Of a stretch of DNA of 64,000 bases, positions 8,239-18,683 are shown piece by piece. This DNA comes from Mucilaginibacter rivuli. Lineage in GTDB: Bacteria; Bacteroidota; Bacteroidia; Sphingobacteriales; Sphingobacteriaceae. Below the pieces are notes generated by a model that did not search any database, was not told the DNA's origin, and saw nothing but the letters and a program-made list of their open reading frames with translations. Numbering within the stretch: the stretch's first letter is position 1; each line of letters opens with the position of its first letter. The stretch is from positions 496,001 through 560,000 of the forward strand of contig NZ_JAHXPQ010000003.1 in the NCBI RefSeq assembly GCF_019391655.1, read 5' to 3'. The translations under genes were made by a program, and so were the position numbers.

Positions 8239-11200
8239 TTAAAGTGTGATATCTAAACCAAATACAAGCTGCTTAGTTAACGGATAAGCCAGGCCTCCAT
8301 TCATTTCAGGATCGTAATCTTTTAAGAAATGGCTTTTTGCAAGCACTACCGGGTTTGTAACGGTGCCATAAATACGGAACCTTTGCAGTCCTATCTTTTT
8401 GCCAATGTTGCCTGGCAATGTATAGCCAAGTGTAATGTTTTTAACTTTAAAGAATGACCCGTCAACAAAATTCAGACCTGAAAAGCCGAGTGTCGAGGTC
8501 GAAGTAGTAACGTCCATCACCGGGAAATCGTTTGAAGGATTTGTTGGTGTCCAGTAGTTGAAATCAGCAGGGAATGTTCTTGAAGGGCTTGCATTGATTG
8601 CAAACGCACCTGGCTGGTACCATCCCATTAAATTGTAGCTAATGGTTTGCCCCCAGCGCATGTAACTATATACTGTCAAATCGAAATTCTTGTATTTAAA
8701 ATGATTTTGAAATCCAAGTGACCAATCCGGAGAATTATGCCCAACAAATTGGTTATCGTTAGCACTGTAACTATAAAGTGAATTTGCTGCTGTAAGCGCA
8801 GGATTGAATTGTTGAGCCGCAGCCAGGTTGGCGTAGTAATAAGTGGTTGTACCATTTGCAGCTTGTTTGGTATAAACACCGGTGGCAAGCTTGGTCATTC
8901 CCGGAACATCAATTTTCAGATCGCCTGGGTATTTTCCAAAGGCTGCTGCGTCTGCCTCTTCGCCAATTTGCCAAACTCCGTTTACTTTATAATTGCGGAA
9001 GGAATTTACCGGCTGACCAAGCATCAGTGTGTATGATGTACCTGTATTAGCAACATTATCAGTATTATCGGTTATTTTAAGCACCTTTTCCCAGTTGCGT
9101 GAGTAGCTGATTGATGATGACCACTCAAAATCTTTGGTCACTACGTTTCGTGTGCTTAGCGCCACCTCGATACCTTTATTGTTAGTTTGCGCTATATTGA
9201 TATTGGTTTGATAATTTGTACCCGGGGTATATGTGCCATAAATACTTGGCAGGGCCACCGCAAAAATAACACCGTTGGTGTTGGTGTTATAATAGTCTGC
9301 CGTCAGATTAATCCGGCCATTAAAAACAGAAGCATCTAAACCGAGGTTAGTACTTGTTGATTTCTCCCAGGCCAGATCAGGGTTAGTTAAAAATAACGAA
9401 TTTCTGTAGATTGGTGTTGTTGTACCGCCCACGGATGAGTTAACTGCCTCAACATTAGAAACAGAACTGTACGGATCTATTTTAGCTGTACCGGTAATAC
9501 CCCAGCTTCCGCGAAGTTTCAGGTCATCAAGCCAGCTTTTGGTGCCGGCCATAAATTTCTCATCAGATATCCGCCAGGCTGCCGAAAATGCTGGAAAAGT
9601 ATCCCATCGGTTGGTTTCGTATAATTGTGATGCTCCGTCGTGGCGCACACTGGCCGAGAAAAGATATTTACCTTTATATGAGTAATTAAGGCGGCCAATT
9701 AAACCAAAACTTTTTGACATGGTATAAGATGTGATAGCCGTGGTATTTACATCTCCGGTAAATTTGTACCATTCAAAGTTATTGGAGGTAATGTTACTCT
9801 GGTTCATCTCGGTTTTATTATTTTGATTATAATAATATGAAGTAACACCGGTGAACGTCAATTCGTGATCTTTCCTTACTTTAAGATTATAGGTCAGAAT
9901 GTTTTCCCACTGAAGCCCCTCATAACGGTCTTGATTAACCTTTGCTTTAGCAATATTGGCGTTTGCATAGGTATAACTTACAGAGCCTATCCCATCAAAG
10001 CGGTATGAATTTGAATAATCCATGTGTACGCCCGCACGCGACAAAATACTTAATCCTTTTATTGGCCTTACTTCTACATAAGGGTTAAAAAACACCTTCG
10101 TATTGTTATCAAGATTTTCATAAACACCGGGCTGATAATCAAGCAGCAGGTTATATACATTGTTGCCAAGCACTGTATTTAATGATCCATCAGGATTGTA
10201 TGGTTGTATAAGGGGATCTGTGGTTATGGCATTCTCCAGTTTATCCTGCGCCTTATTCCTAACTACGTACGATGCCTGGAGGTTAGCTCCAATAGAAACC
10301 CAGTTTTTTATCTTATGGTCCAGGCGAATGTTGGTTGAATATAATTTGTAATCATCGCCCCTGTACTGGCTGTTCTCATCCTGCAGGTTAAAAGATACAT
10401 AAGCTTTGGTAGCCTCTGTGCCACCTGAAGCAGCTAAACTATAGTTTTGCGTGTTTGGATTTTTTCGGAGTAAAACACCCGGCCAGTCAACAAACTGCCC
10501 TTGCTGATAAAGCGCATATCTTTGCGCGCCAAAAATTGTCGGATCGTCTGCCGGCGATTGCCATTGCGCCGAGGTGGTCACCGTGCCAACAGTATAGCTT
10601 TTTACCCATTTACTGTTTGCTTTATCTAATACATAACTGTATGCGTCCCGCTTGGCTCTCAAATAATCCTCTCCGGTAAGCATTTTCGGCAAAACCGACC
10701 ATCCGTTAAAACCATAATAAGAGTTGAAATCAATATTCATTTTACCTGATTTTCCGCTTTTTGTGGTGATAATGATAACGCCGTTAGCACCGGCAGAACC
10801 ATAAACGGCTGTCGCTGAAGCATCTTTCAACACATCTATCGATTCTATGTCATTCGCGTTAATAGTCGCGTAATCTCCGGGCAAACCATTAATAATAAAG
10901 AGCGGGGTACCGTCAGCCTTGAATGACCGGGTGCCACGTAGCTGTATGTTTACTCCTGCACCGGCCTGGCCCGAGGTACGGGTAATATCCAGACCGGGAA
11001 CCCTGCCTTGTAGTGATTCTATAGGATTGGGGCCTGGCCTGGCTGTAATGTCTTCAGATTTTACCGACACCACAGATCCCGTCAGGTCGCGCTTTTTTGT
11101 GGTACCGTAACCAATAACTACTACTTCATTAAGGGCTTTGTTCCCATCTTCCAAAACCACGTGAATGTTATTTTTGCCTTTTACCGATACTTCCTGGGTT

Positions 11201-11523
11201 TTAAAACCAATAAAGCTTATCACCAATACGTCTTCGCCGCTGGCAAGGGTTATGGTAAATTCGCCATTGGCGTTTGCCGCGGCAGATTTTGTGCTATTTT
11301 TTACTTTAATGGTGGCACCGGGCACCGGCTCACCTTTACTATCTACTACTGTTCCTTTAACTGTAATATCAGCCAGGTTATTGGCTGTGTTGGCAGCTGC
11401 CTTTATATACGGCGCACCCGTATCCGCCAGGGCCGATACCGAAAAGGCAAGTAAAAAGGGGATCAGGAACAAGCATCCTCTGCCCAATCGCAGGGCAACG
11501 TCTTTGTGTAAAGTTGTGTTCAT
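8239..11523 (-). CDS. SusC/RagA-family TonB-dependent outer-membrane transporter
   Basis: 1094-aa TonB-dependent glycan importer. Signal peptide (about 1-33), a carboxypeptidase-regulatory-like domain (about 54-130, VKGTVVDSKGEPVPGA), the canonical SusC junction NEVVVIGYGTTKKRDL, the plug (LQGRVPGLDI, GSAGANGVIIITTKSG) and a 22-strand barrel ending in LTKQLVFGLDITL. It is the first gene of the three-gene unit susC-susD-glycosidase. The 862-bp upstream gap contains a broken AraC-type regulator, so the unit may now depend on the distant hybrid regulator or be constitutive. Confidence 0.95.
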   Translation of the reverse strand: MNTTLHKDVALRLGRGCLFLIPFLLAFSVSALADTGAPYIKAAANTANNLADITVKGTVVDSKGEPVPGATIKVKNSTKSAAANANGEFTITLASGEDVLVISFIGFKTQEVSVKGKNNIHVVLEDGNKALNEVVVIGYGTTKKRDLTGSVVSVKSEDITARPGPNPIESLQGRVPGLDITRTSGQAGAGVNIQLRGTRSFKADGTPLFIINGLPGDYATINANDIESIDVLKDASATAVYGSAGANGVIIITTKSGKSGKMNIDFNSYYGFNGWSVLPKMLTGEDYLRAKRDAYSYVLDKANSKWVKSYTVGTVTTSAQWQSPADDPTIFGAQRYALYQQGQFVDWPGVLLRKNPNTQNYSLAASGGTEATKAYVSFNLQDENSQYRGDDYKLYSTNIRLDHKIKNWVSIGANLQASYVVRNKAQDKLENAITTDPLIQPYNPDGSLNTVLGNNVYNLLLDYQPGVYENLDNNTKVFFNPYVEVRPIKGLSILSRAGVHMDYSNSYRFDGIGSVSYTYANANIAKAKVNQDRYEGLQWENILTYNLKVRKDHELTFTGVTSYYYNQNNKTEMNQSNITSNNFEWYKFTGDVNTTAITSYTMSKSFGLIGRLNYSYKGKYLFSASVRHDGASQLYETNRWDTFPAFSAAWRISDEKFMAGTKSWLDDLKLRGSWGITGTAKIDPYSSVSNVEAVNSSVGGTTTPIYRNSLFLTNPDLAWEKSTSTNLGLDASVFNGRINLTADYYNTNTNGVIFAVALPSIYGTYTPGTNYQTNINIAQTNNKGIEVALSTRNVVTKDFEWSSSISYSRNWEKVLKITDNTDNVANTGTSYTLMLGQPVNSFRNYKVNGVWQIGEEADAAAFGKYPGDLKIDVPGMTKLATGVYTKQAANGTTTYYYANLAAAQQFNPALTAANSLYSYSANDNQFVGHNSPDWSLGFQNHFKYKNFDLTVYSYMRWGQTISYNLMGWYQPGAFAINASPSRTFPADFNYWTPTNPSNDFPVMDVTTSTSTLGFSGLNFVDGSFFKVKNITLGYTLPGNIGKKIGLQRFRIYGTVTNPVVLAKSHFLKDYDPEMNGGLAYPLTKQLVFGLDITL

Positions 11524-12070
11524 AACATGAGGTTAATTAATTGGTTTAATTATAATGAGCTTCTGTATTCACAGCCACCAATACTACCAGGGCCATCCTG
11601 AAATAGCTGATATTATCGTATTCAAAAAAAATGTACCGACTGATGATCTCGGCTAAATAATTGGTGTGAGCTTAACAGTTACTCGTTCAACAAATATCAA
11701 ACAGAGTAGGTGCTAACAATTGGCAACATTTATCAACTTAATATACTATTTTATCATGAATTATTTAAGTACTTGTATTTCAATTATTTAACAAAAAAAT
11801 AGCTGTTTTTAAATTTAGCGATGCCCTTTTATCAGTTATAAATTCGATACCTTTAGATAGCCGAATACAACCTTTTACCTATCGCTTAATAAATACTTAT
11901 TTTATTTTAACAATTTGACTATCAGTTAAATAACCAAATAATCAAATAACGTTAAAAGTGATTGCTTCGCTAATAAGAACAATCTGCCGGGTGTTCACGC
12001 TTAATCTTGCTAAGGCAATTTGATCTACCAAATCGATCAAACTATCCCCTTGCCGAAGCGGGTTGTAGGA

Positions 12071-12231
12071 GCTTTGGAGAAATACTTGTTGAAAAATAGT
12101 ATATTAGTTACACACCGTTTATGAGATACATGATAGGTATCCATGATACCAAATATTTCTCGCAACGGTTTAAAAAATAATGGGGGGTATTGCCCAGCGA
12201 GTATAAAAAGAAATTAACTGATGGTTAGTTA
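12071..12231 (+). pseudogene. Broken AraC-family regulator, C-terminal HTH remnant
   Basis: Two plus-strand frames together spell the end of an AraC-type DNA-binding domain. Frame at 12071: A-L-E-K-Y-L-L-K-N-S-I-L-V-T. Frame at 12121: RYMIGIHDTKYFSQRFKK, a TAA stop at 12178, then WGVLPSEYKKKLTDG and TAG at 12229-12231. This matches the family ending 'A-x-x-V-G-F-x-D-x-x-Y-F-x-x-x-F-K-K-x-x-G-x-x-P-S-E-Y', broken by one frameshift and one nonsense codon. Upstream sequence (about 11990-12070) may hold further scraps (SRLILLRQF), which I cannot assign safely. It is not derived from the neighbouring hybrid regulator, whose ending differs. Confidence 0.7.
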
Positions 12232-12330
12232 CGCTGCGTAATCATGTGTTTGAAAAAACAAGCAGGTTTGAATTAGCTGGTATTTACTTTGTTGAAATTA
12301 TATTTAAGATTATACATCTGTTTCAATACA

Positions 12331-12357
12331 AAAAAGGGGGCTTTACCGCCCCCTTTT
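12331..12357 (-). terminator. Terminator of the pectate lyase transcript
   Basis: A 10-bp GC-rich stem (12332-12341 with 12348-12357), 6-nt loop, and on the minus strand a run of six T after the stem. It lies 28 bp past the pectate lyase stop and closes the eight-gene minus-strand unit. Confidence 0.85.
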
Positions 12358-12385
12358 CAAACTCTTTCAAAAATCGCAAAAATGC

Positions 12386-13678
12386 TTACTTACCCACCAC
12401 TATACTATTTAAATAGTTTTCAAGATTAGTATACCCACTTTGGCCGAAAAGCTTACCGGCATCTTTGACATTTTTAGGATCGAGGCCGTGGCTGCTTTCC
12501 CATGCATCTGGTATGCCATCGCCATCAGTATCAGTTAAGGCGCGCGCGGGGGCAATTGTGCCTTGTCCGCCTGCATCAGCTTCAGTTTTAAATATCTTGC
12601 CTTCTTTACCTAATGATTTTAAATATCCAATGATGCGGGTATCCACAGCATCGCGATGTAAAGATGCGCCGGCACCGGCCAAAACTTTCTTATAGGCAGC
12701 CACGGCATCATCTGCCTGAACATTAGGTTTAAATGTAGGCTGTTTTTGCAATGTAGCACCTTTTACCGAGTTCGAATCGACAATAATAGCAGGTGTTACC
12801 TTTTTGCTTACAAAATCGGTATCGTCAACCATACGGCCGTTCAAGATGCCATCCTTATTCATATCCACATAATTACCGCGGTGGTAAACATGATCGGTAG
12901 TAGTAAACATACCTAAAAAAGCGTGGCCCGAGTTGGGCCCGGCTATAAAATAATTACCAATAATATCCTGGTAATGATCGGCGCCCGAGTGGCCGCCAAC
13001 CAGGCCATTCACACCCCAGTTATATATTACGTTATTAACGTATTCAATACCGGCCTTAGCTTTAGGGTTACGGCTATGATTATCTATCCAAAGGCTATGG
13101 TGAACAGTTACATTATGCGGATCTTCAAACAAAGCGCCAAATCGCTGCGGATCAATAGGCTCACCTATAAGGCAATATTGCAGGGTAATGTTTGTTGTAC
13201 CTTTAATGTGAAAATTATCCCAACGGCCCCACTCTACGGTAACGTGATCAAATATCACATCGGTGCAATTATCGGCAACTACGGTACAGGCTCCCCTCGA
13301 CATGTTTATACTTCCGCGAAAGCGCATGTATCTTATAATATCATTGGTTGAAAAGCCAACCTTGTTACCATAAACTACGATACCCTCACCCGGAGCGGTT
13401 TGTCCGGCAACGGTAACTTTAGGAGCAGCAAGTATAGCGTCTTTTATCTTTATCACACCGGCCACATCAAACACCACGGTACGTTCAGGTTTGCTCACCG
13501 CGTCTCTGAATGAACCTTCGCCGGTATCATTTAAATTGGTAACATGATAAACCGTTCCGCCACGGCCCCCGGTTGCAAAGCGGCCAAAACCTTCGGCTCC
13601 GGGGAATGCCAATTGCTGCGCATAGCTAAATAAGGCCAGTAAACTGGTACAAACAGTAAGGTATATTTTTTTAGACAT
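12386..13678 (-). CDS. Secreted pectate lyase-like parallel beta-helix protein (PL1-type)
   Basis: 430-aa protein with a signal peptide (about 1-20, SYAQQ) and a right-handed beta-helix of the pectate lyase type. Seen motifs are AFPGAEGFGRFATGGRGG at the mature N-terminus, VAGQTAPGEGI, DVIFDHVTVEWG, and the catalytic-region segment WIDNHSRNPKAK, whose arginine fits the base of PL1 enzymes. The C-terminus carries a thrombospondin-3-like calcium loop (DTDGDGIPDAWE) often found in secreted Bacteroidota lyases. It would cleave de-esterified homogalacturonan by beta-elimination. It is the last gene of the operon, 30 bp after susD, and is the main reason to predict a pectic substrate for the PUL. 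Confidence 0.88.
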   Translation of the reverse strand: MSKKIYLTVCTSLLALFSYAQQLAFPGAEGFGRFATGGRGGTVYHVTNLNDTGEGSFRDAVSKPERTVVFDVAGVIKIKDAILAAPKVTVAGQTAPGEGIVVYGNKVGFSTNDIIRYMRFRGSINMSRGACTVVADNCTDVIFDHVTVEWGRWDNFHIKGTTNITLQYCLIGEPIDPQRFGALFEDPHNVTVHHSLWIDNHSRNPKAKAGIEYVNNVIYNWGVNGLVGGHSGADHYQDIIGNYFIAGPNSGHAFLGMFTTTDHVYHRGNYVDMNKDGILNGRMVDDTDFVSKKVTPAIIVDSNSVKGATLQKQPTFKPNVQADDAVAAYKKVLAGAGASLHRDAVDTRIIGYLKSLGKEGKIFKTEADAGGQGTIAPARALTDTDGDGIPDAWESSHGLDPKNVKDAGKLFGQSGYTNLENYLNSIVVGK

Positions 13679-13708
13679 CAGTATTCTTATAAAAAAATTA
13701 TTGCCAAT

Positions 13709-15421
13709 TTATTGCCATTTGAATGGCAGGTACCAATTGGCTTTATCACTTAAACGGCTACGTACTGCCGCGGCATCGCTGGTATTACCGGCAGCATCAA
13801 ATTTTGCCCCAATTTTGTTGGCAAGGTAATTAGGGTCGGTAGTTTGGCGTCTTAAAGCTATACGCAGCAAATCGGCCCAGCGGTAACCTTCATAAGCAGT
13901 TTCCAGCGCGCCCTCATCAATTATTTTGTTTTCGGTATCGGTAACAAGGTTACCTGCATCAAAAGTTACATTTTGATTAACGGCCCTGCCGCGGATGCCA
14001 ACATTACGATACCAAACACCATTAACTGCGCCTTTAGAAGCATCAAAGTTGAAAGGATAAGTATCGGGCACACCGTTGTATGTTGATACCTTGGTTGGCA
14101 AACCGGTATACAAACCATCATTAATTAAAACGCCGGCAAGCTGGTTTCTGCCTTGCAGGTTGGCAGCTTCGGCATAACGTAAATGCAGTGTTGCCGCACG
14201 ATAAAGCAGCCAGATACCTGTTTTGGTAGTCAGCGGTGATAACGCGCTGTAATTGCTTACATATTTTAGTACTTCCGGCTTGCCGTTAGTAATCCTGTAT
14301 GAAGCGTTAGGCCCTCTCCTGTCGCCAATACCACCATCCGAACGTACCTGGTTATCCCAGTTGTTTATAGATAATACTGATGGCTTAACCAGGTATCCCG
14401 CTGAAGCGGAAAAGATGTTAATGAATGGATTTACAGCAAAGTTCTGATCGAGCGGCAAGGTCCACATGCGCTCAGTGTTAGTTTCAGACTCTGATAACAG
14501 ATTCGAAAATATGTTTTGCCAAGGGTTTATGGTACCTGTGGTAAACAAGGTATTACGCCCGCTGTTATCGTTACCTATCTTGTAAGTATCGTACAAGCTA
14601 ACGGCAAAATCGGCAGATGAGGGTGTATTGCTTCCGGTTTCCATCACGTCTTTATAGTACGATGATGCTTTAAGATAATTGCCTTTCCACAAGTTCAGAT
14701 CGCCCAAAAAGCTGCGGCGGTGTATAAAAAATTTAGATACGCCATCTCTTATCGGATAAATACTTGTTGCCATAATGAGGGTTGGGCTTGCCGTCGAGGT
14801 ATTCTGATCAAGGTATTTTTTTGGGATAGCCTCCGTAAAAGCGATCAGTTGGTCAAGTAACTGATCAAAGGTAAGTTTTGGAAACTTAGCCGCATCCGCA
14901 AGGTCATTAATATTCGCTATCGGATCAGTAACATAAGGTACGCTGCCATAATGTATGCCCAATTGCAGGTATATCCAGCTGCGCAGCACACCAATATCGG
15001 CATAGCGCTGATAGTACTGGTTATCATCAAGCAATTTATTTTGACGCATAACGTCAAAGTTCTTCATCGCGTCGTTACAGTTGTTTATTACTTTATAAAA
15101 CGGGCGTGGGTCGGCATAGGGGTTATCGGCAGATACCGTGTGGGTGCTTAATTGCTTTAAATAAATATCCGAGTTGGATGTAACATCCAGCAGGTCGCCG
15201 CGAAGTTCGTTCAATAAAACGTACCTATCGGCAAGACCAACAAACTGGCCATATATACCTAATATGGCACCATCGGCGTCAAATATATTCTGATACACCT
15301 GGTTTTGCTGCAGGGCATCTTCGGGCTGTATATCAAAGGTTTTTTTACAAGAGGACATGCTGCCCATGCATAGCATCAGCAATAATGATCCTTTAACTAA
15401 ACCAGATAAATTCTTGTTCAT
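13709..15421 (-). CDS. SusD/RagB-family surface glycan-binding lipoprotein
   Basis: 570-aa lipoprotein, lipobox cysteine at 25 (GSMSSCKKTF). N-terminal SusD-like domain (NQVYQNIFDADGAILGIYGQ; ADIGVLRSWIYLQLGIHYGSVPYVTDP) and C-terminal RagB domain (LHLRYAEAANLQGR; ALETAYEGYRWADLLRIALR). It should cap the SusC encoded 39 bp upstream. Its sequence differs clearly from the other two SusD proteins here, so the locus may bind several oligosaccharide types. Confidence 0.93.
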   Translation of the reverse strand: MNKNLSGLVKGSLLLMLCMGSMSSCKKTFDIQPEDALQQNQVYQNIFDADGAILGIYGQFVGLADRYVLLNELRGDLLDVTSNSDIYLKQLSTHTVSADNPYADPRPFYKVINNCNDAMKNFDVMRQNKLLDDNQYYQRYADIGVLRSWIYLQLGIHYGSVPYVTDPIANINDLADAAKFPKLTFDQLLDQLIAFTEAIPKKYLDQNTSTASPTLIMATSIYPIRDGVSKFFIHRRSFLGDLNLWKGNYLKASSYYKDVMETGSNTPSSADFAVSLYDTYKIGNDNSGRNTLFTTGTINPWQNIFSNLLSESETNTERMWTLPLDQNFAVNPFINIFSASAGYLVKPSVLSINNWDNQVRSDGGIGDRRGPNASYRITNGKPEVLKYVSNYSALSPLTTKTGIWLLYRAATLHLRYAEAANLQGRNQLAGVLINDGLYTGLPTKVSTYNGVPDTYPFNFDASKGAVNGVWYRNVGIRGRAVNQNVTFDAGNLVTDTENKIIDEGALETAYEGYRWADLLRIALRRQTTDPNYLANKIGAKFDAAGNTSDAAAVRSRLSDKANWYLPFKWQ

Positions 15422-15460
15422 ATACTATTTATTGTGTTATGATAACTAACTCTTATTTAA

Positions 15461-18400
15461 TTACAGGCCTATACGTACACCTAACTGAACCGACCTGATC
15501 TGAGGCTCTAAACCTGTATCAATACCCCGGGCATAGGCGGTACTTGCCGCGCTAAACTCCGGATCGTAACCCAGGTAACGTGTAATAATAAACAGGTTAC
15601 TGCCGGTAGCATATACCGTTGCCGACCTTAACAAACCGCCTTTTACAGGGACGTTATAGCTTAACGATACATTTTTAAGACGCAGGTATGAGCCATCCTC
15701 TATCCAGCGGTCAGAAAAACGGGCATTACCGGTTGGGTCGCCCCATGAAGCACGCGGTACATCTGTATTCTGGCCATTATTACGCCAGCGGTTAACAACA
15801 TACTGCGTTTGGTTTTGAACACCACTTAACGACTCGAGCGATGCCCTTGTGCTATTATAAAGCTGGTTACCAACGCTAAAAGTAAACATAGTATTCAACG
15901 TCCACCTTTTATAGCTTAACGTATTAGTATAAGCCCCGGTAAATTTAGGGTTGGGGTTACCAATAACATCCCTGTCTTTACTGTCAATAACTTTATCATT
16001 GTTTATATCGGCAAAACGCACATCACCACCTTTAGGCGCAATTAAGTTTCCGTTAGCATCTTTATAGCTTAAGCCCGAAGCCGCGGCCTCAGCATCAGTT
16101 CTGAATATGCCATTGGCTTTATAACCGTAAAACAGGTTGGCAGGCATACCTTCGCTTGTAAGCATAGTGGCACCTCCATAAGTTACAGCAAAGCTACCAT
16201 TAGGCAAGCTTAATACTTTGTTGCGGTTGGCTGCTATGTTAAGGCCCATATCCCACTGTAAATTGGCTTTGCTAATGAGGCGCCCGTTAACTGCCAGCTC
16301 AATACCATCATTACGCATGCTGCCGCTGTTGCTTACAATGTAATTAAAGCCCGATGCGGTTATTGCCGGCTGATAGATCAGCATATCGAATGTTTTGTTA
16401 TGATAAGCATCAAAGCTGAAGGTAAGGCGCTCATTTAAAACAGAAGCGTCAAAACCAAGGTTCAGTTTAGAGGTGGTTTCCCATTTTAAACCCGGGTCAC
16501 CAATATTTCCACGTACCAAACCCTCACGGTTTACAAAGTTTTGGGCTACGTAATAGGTTTTTGCAGCGTAGTTGCCAATATCATCATTACCAACAAAGCC
16601 ATAACTTGCCCTAAGTTTTAACGATTCGATAAACTTAACATCAGCCATAAATTTCTCTGACGAAATAAGCCATGCGGCTGATAACGAAGGCAATGCTGCA
16701 TATTTAAACCCGTTGATAGTTAATGAGCCCGGTATTTGTGTACCAAAACGAGATGAACCATCAACAGCTAAGTTGAAGGATAAAAAGTATTTATTATACG
16801 CTGAGTAATCAGCATTAAAATAAGTATTTAACCAGTTCCATTTGCCTAATGTTCCAACAATATCGCGGGTTGAGTTAACTGTTCCACTCAGGGTAACAAA
16901 GCTATCGCTGGCGGTATTAAAACCAATACCGTTGTCAGACTCGCTACTGTTGCTTGCAAACCTGAAACCTACGTTAGCAGATAGCTGGTGCGATGGGTTA
17001 AACTTAGTTTTGTAGGATAAACGCGTATCGTCATATAATGACGTGAAACCCTGAACATTTGCCATAACCACATCACTGGCAATAAAATTACTGAACGTTT
17101 GCGGCGCAATACCATTTTGAGGAATGAAAACATTCTCGCGCACTTTATCAAAAGTGAGGCCCAAAAGGGTCGAAACGGTAAATTTATTATTTAAAATATA
17201 ATCAAACCCCGCCGATCCGAAAAACCGATAGCTGCGGCTCAGGTCCTGCATTTTTGTACTTGCTGCTGCAAAAGGGTTGCTTATACCCAATATATCGGTA
17301 TCGGCGATATTAGGCGATAAGGCCCCGGTTGAAGAAACATCATAAGGCGATAAGAACGGAGCTTTAACCAAAGCTAAATACATGGGGTTGGTATTATACG
17401 CCAGGCCCTGGTCGCGCAGGTTTTGCTCACTTTTGGTAAAGGCCATATTAATTTTAGCCGTCAGCTTTGTTGACAGGTTAAGGTTGGCGTTAAACCTTGT
17501 TTGGTAACGGGTAAGGTTAGTATTGCTGGTTAAACCATTGTTTTTTAAATAACCCATTGATAAGGCATACGTAGCTATGTTATCGCCACCGGTTACTTTT
17601 AAATAATAGTTTTGGCTGTAACCACTACCTGTTACTTTATCCTGCCAGTTGGTATTTTGATGATAGGTGTAGTAAGAAGGATTAGCATTATCATTAAAAT
17701 AAGGCTGCGACTGAATGATTGCATCGGTAAGGCCCGGTGCTGTTTTGAGCACATCGGCTAAGTAAACGCGGTAATCTGCAGCGTTCATAACCGGTAACTG
17801 CTTTATGTTGGAATTATATCCGCCATAGGCCGAAAAATCAAGGCGTGTAGCTACGTCTTTGGCACGGCCGGTGGTAATTAATAGTACACCATTGGCGCCT
17901 TTTGTTCCATAAATAGAAGCACCGTCCTTTATCACGGTAATATTATCAATATCCTTAACATCAATATCAGCCATACGATTTGTGGTATGGCCCGAAATTA
18001 ACGAGGTGCCATAGTTATTGGTATCGTATATCATACCATCAACAACTATAAGCGGCTGGGTTGTAGCATAAAGCGAGCTATAACCATGTAAAAACAGGTC
18101 GGCCCCAATATCAGGCGTTCCTGAACGCTTTACCGCGTCCAAACCTGCTATGCGGCCCTGAATATAGGAGTCTGGCGTTTCACCCGGCCTGTCCCAGCTA
18201 CCTTGCGTGTTAACAGAAACTACCGAATAAGGCAACGTATTTTTTGATTGCTGGCCATATGGTAATGTAACCAAACTATAAGCAGAATTGTAAGATTCTT
18301 CGAACAGGCTTACCGTAACAGCCGAACTGCCACGCAACGAAACTTCTTTGCGCTGGTAGCCCGGGCCGGAAATGTTAAGTGTAGCGTGTGTGCCCGGAAC

Positions 18401-18658
18401 GTCAATTTTAAAGGCTCCCTTATCATCAGTTAAAGCAGCCGAAAAGCCCGGTATTGAAATATTGATACCCGGCAGTGCTTTACCTGTAGCGGCGTCTTTA
18501 ACTACACCGCTTATCTGTATCTTTTGAACGGTATTATTGCCCTTTGTTGTAGTAGCAGTTGTTGGTGTTGTTTGCTGAGCCTGTAAGGGCACAGCGGCAG
18601 CAGCAGCCAAAACGCCTTGTATAAGAAGTATTTTTACCGGTTTTGTAAAAAAATGCAT
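15461..18658 (-). CDS. SusC/RagA-family TonB-dependent outer-membrane transporter
   Basis: 1065-aa outer-membrane importer. Signal peptide (to about 28, PLQAQQ), a threonine-rich linker, a carboxypeptidase-like regulatory domain (about 47-115), plug (IQGRIAGLDAVKRSG; SIYGTKGANGVLLITTGR) and a beta-barrel ending in IRSVQLGVRIGL. The junction usually written V-V-V-x-G-Y-G is changed to SLVTLPYGQQSKNTLPYS, so the TonB-proximal segment is atypical although the plug and barrel look intact. It sits between a FAS1 lipoprotein gene (25 bp upstream) and susD (39 bp downstream). Confidence 0.93.
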   Translation of the reverse strand: MHFFTKPVKILLIQGVLAAAAAVPLQAQQTTPTTATTTKGNNTVQKIQISGVVKDAATGKALPGINISIPGFSAALTDDKGAFKIDVPGTHATLNISGPGYQRKEVSLRGSSAVTVSLFEESYNSAYSLVTLPYGQQSKNTLPYSVVSVNTQGSWDRPGETPDSYIQGRIAGLDAVKRSGTPDIGADLFLHGYSSLYATTQPLIVVDGMIYDTNNYGTSLISGHTTNRMADIDVKDIDNITVIKDGASIYGTKGANGVLLITTGRAKDVATRLDFSAYGGYNSNIKQLPVMNAADYRVYLADVLKTAPGLTDAIIQSQPYFNDNANPSYYTYHQNTNWQDKVTGSGYSQNYYLKVTGGDNIATYALSMGYLKNNGLTSNTNLTRYQTRFNANLNLSTKLTAKINMAFTKSEQNLRDQGLAYNTNPMYLALVKAPFLSPYDVSSTGALSPNIADTDILGISNPFAAASTKMQDLSRSYRFFGSAGFDYILNNKFTVSTLLGLTFDKVRENVFIPQNGIAPQTFSNFIASDVVMANVQGFTSLYDDTRLSYKTKFNPSHQLSANVGFRFASNSSESDNGIGFNTASDSFVTLSGTVNSTRDIVGTLGKWNWLNTYFNADYSAYNKYFLSFNLAVDGSSRFGTQIPGSLTINGFKYAALPSLSAAWLISSEKFMADVKFIESLKLRASYGFVGNDDIGNYAAKTYYVAQNFVNREGLVRGNIGDPGLKWETTSKLNLGFDASVLNERLTFSFDAYHNKTFDMLIYQPAITASGFNYIVSNSGSMRNDGIELAVNGRLISKANLQWDMGLNIAANRNKVLSLPNGSFAVTYGGATMLTSEGMPANLFYGYKANGIFRTDAEAAASGLSYKDANGNLIAPKGGDVRFADINNDKVIDSKDRDVIGNPNPKFTGAYTNTLSYKRWTLNTMFTFSVGNQLYNSTRASLESLSGVQNQTQYVVNRWRNNGQNTDVPRASWGDPTGNARFSDRWIEDGSYLRLKNVSLSYNVPVKGGLLRSATVYATGSNLFIITRYLGYDPEFSAASTAYARGIDTGLEPQIRSVQLGVRIGL

Positions 18659-18683
18659 AAACTTTTATTTATAAATAACAGCG

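Larger units (their letters stand above)
11524..12385. other. 862-bp intergenic gap inside the PUL
   Basis: The left part (11524-11940) is AT-rich upstream sequence for the minus-strand susC; I see no clear -33/-7 pair. The right part carries a plus-strand AraC-type pseudogene remnant (12071-12231) and the terminator of the pectate lyase transcript (12331-12357). No intact gene. Confidence 0.6.
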
